A DNA stretch of 6,520 nucleotides from Bacteroidota bacterium (GTDB lineage: Bacteria; Bacteroidota; Bacteroidia; 2-12-FULL-35-15). Positions 5,701 through 6,520 of the stretch are shown piece by piece (the stretch's first letter is position 1; each line of letters starts with the position of its first letter). Under the pieces are notes generated by a model, which was given only the letters and a program-made list of their open reading frames with translations, ran no database searches and was not told where the DNA came from. The stretch spans positions 1 through 6,520 of the forward strand of contig JAPLDC010000414.1 in the NCBI GenBank assembly GCA_026391935.1, in the 5' to 3' direction. The position numbers and the translations under genes are program-made.

Positions 5701-5813
5701 CAGGAGAATGACAGTTAATCGTTCTTTCATTTCGATAAAGCAAGGACTTCGAAATGATCTATCCGTTTTTAAACAGGTAAGATCGACAGCTATGCGTTTC
5801 TGTCTGAATTTGA
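5698..5813 (-). other. Coding-like tail between the GldM-like gene and its terminator
   Basis: One minus-strand frame, different from that of the preceding gene, stays open through this stretch and ends in TAA TAA, which forms the first bases of the terminator stem. The translation is protein-like (for example DLTCLKTDRSFRSPCFIEMK, then ERLTVILL). It has no start codon of its own in a sensible place other than a late ATG, and I do not recognise it. It may be the C-terminal remnant of a lost gene, a transcribed 3' untranslated region, or chance. Confidence 0.3.
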
Positions 5814-6230
5814 TTACTTTAAAGTTATAACCATTCCGCTTATTTTTCTTTCGTTCTTTCCGTCTGCATCTGTTGCAATAACATTTTCAATAAGTAGTTT
5901 TGTTACCTTCAGAGCCTCTAGTGTTTTGAGTTTAGCCATATTTTCTGCACTTATTTTACCTCCCATATTTGATGACTCAATCCATAATCCTTCTTTTTCA
6001 CTTTTGGAAGCTGGCAATTGCCAACTCATATTGAATGATTTTATTTTTACTTCTTTATTAGTTGCTGTTATTTCATCACATTTTCCAAGGGCTGCGCAAA
6101 CTAATGTTGCATCTCCAGTTTTTTCGCAAAAAGAAACCATTTCAGCCGATTCTTTTGCTTTTGACTGACCGAAGATTTGAGTAGTGCTTACTATTGTAAG
6201 CATAACTAAAGTTAAAATTATTTTTTTCAT
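5814..6230 (-). CDS. Small exported protein resembling the GldM C-terminal domain
   Basis: This 138-residue protein starts with a signal peptide (about residues 1-21, ending TTQIFG before Gln). Three cysteines at residues 35, 45 and 51 follow, and could form a disulfide. The C-terminal 80 residues run VKIKSFNMSW, then GGKISAENMAKLKTLEALKV, then KLLIENVIATDADGKNERKI and a final ITLK. This order of strands, with an IS-A helix and an 'I-nI-a-D-DG-R-I' ending, resembles the last domain of GldM, the periplasmic motor shaft of type IX secretion and gliding. True GldM is about 500 residues with an inner-membrane helix, so this is not GldM itself but a possible stand-alone relative. The resemblance is by eye and needs a profile search. 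The start is ATG 6230 after an A-rich leader with no Shine-Dalgarno sequence. A hairpin terminator lies 113 bases past the stop. Confidence 0.7.
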   Translation of the reverse strand: MKKIILTLVMLTIVSTTQIFGQSKAKESAEMVSFCEKTGDATLVCAALGKCDEITATNKEVKIKSFNMSWQLPASKSEKEGLWIESSNMGGKISAENMAKLKTLEALKVTKLLIENVIATDADGKNERKISGMVITLK

Positions 6231-6431
6231 TTTATTTTTGCGTATTCGCCAAATTTGTTTTGTTTATGCTCCGTTTTTTTGTGGGTTCTGGTCTACACTT
6301 ACTTTTATTAAGTAGTTAATAATTAAAACACCATTCTTTTTTTCCATTCGTGGCTGTTAACCCTAAGGGTTGATTTTATCGAACTTTGTAAATGATTTTA
6401 TGAGGATGATTATATTAAAAAGTGAAGAGTA

Positions 6432-6520
6432 CTATACCCTTATACCAATCAAACAAACATCATCAACTTGCTCTAAATTTCCTTTCCAATTATCAAAGAC
6501 ATCATTTAATTTTTGTTTTT
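6432..6520 (-). CDS. SpoIIE-type PP2C phosphatase, C-terminal fragment
   Basis: Only the last 28 codons are in the window, ending in TAG at 6432-6434. The visible residues (KQKLNDVFDNWKGNLEQVDD, then VCLIGIRV) are the characteristic end of the SpoIIE phosphatase domain in Bacteroidota. The final helix has the W-K-G pattern, and the QVDDV segment carries the metal-binding aspartates of the PP2C fold, followed by the last strand. In this phylum the domain commonly ends proteins with tetratricopeptide or sensor regions that act in partner-switching and stress signalling; which type this is cannot be seen. The 201 bases between its stop and the GldM-like gene contain no convincing terminator or promoter. 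Confidence 0.82.
   Translation of the reverse strand, partial: KQKLNDVFDNWKGNLEQVDDVCLIGIRV

Noticed and set aside
5549..5830. Plus-strand open frame of 93 codons
   Set aside because: It begins inside the tRNA T-arm, crosses the tRNA terminator and runs through the minus-strand terminator; it is not a credible gene.
5926..6168. Plus-strand open frame of 80 codons
   Set aside because: It is antisense to the GldM-like gene, which has a signal peptide and a coherent domain pattern in the other direction.
6359..6371. AACCCTAAGGGTT palindrome, possible terminator after the SpoIIE-type gene
   Set aside because: The stem is 5 bp with a 3-base loop and no T-run follows on the minus strand.

Overview
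The window is AT-rich chromosomal DNA from a member of the Bacteroidota. The evidence is a type IX secretion component (PorZ) with a type A sorting domain, a DUF4421 protein, a choice-of-anchor L protein, signal peptides ending in the A-Q style of this phylum, starts without Shine-Dalgarno sequences, and promoters with TAnnTTTG -7 boxes. The genus cannot be fixed from the sequence.

Layout. Positions 1-197 hold the 5' end of a choice-of-anchor L secreted protein (minus strand). Positions 280-1694 hold a two-gene minus-strand unit: a small exported TonB-C-terminal-like protein, then a DUF4421 outer-membrane barrel candidate, 5 bases apart. After an AT-rich gap of 232 bases comes a porZ-recO minus-strand unit (1927-5019). 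Positions 5105-5613 form the most unusual part, on the plus strand. A promoter box and the 5' half of a tRNA are interrupted by two back-to-back 20-base hairpins and followed by a small GIY-YIG nuclease gene. Then come a second copy of the same promoter box, an intact tRNA-Arg(CCG) and a terminator. Positions 5665-6230 hold a minus-strand gene for a small exported protein resembling the C-terminal domain of GldM, with a 3' terminator. Positions 6432-6520 hold the last 28 codons of a SpoIIE-type phosphatase (minus strand).

How it fits together. Several minus-strand genes concern the cell envelope and type IX secretion: PorZ is a machinery component, the choice-of-anchor L protein is a probable substrate, and the GldM-like protein is a possible accessory. 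The plus-strand segment looks like a compact mobile cassette that inserted at a tRNA-Arg gene. A 28-base direct repeat (25 of 28 identical) carries the -7 box and the first 10 bases of the tRNA on each side of the nuclease. The promoter of the intact tRNA now lies in the last codons of the nuclease gene. This is the best candidate in the window for a poorly described system.
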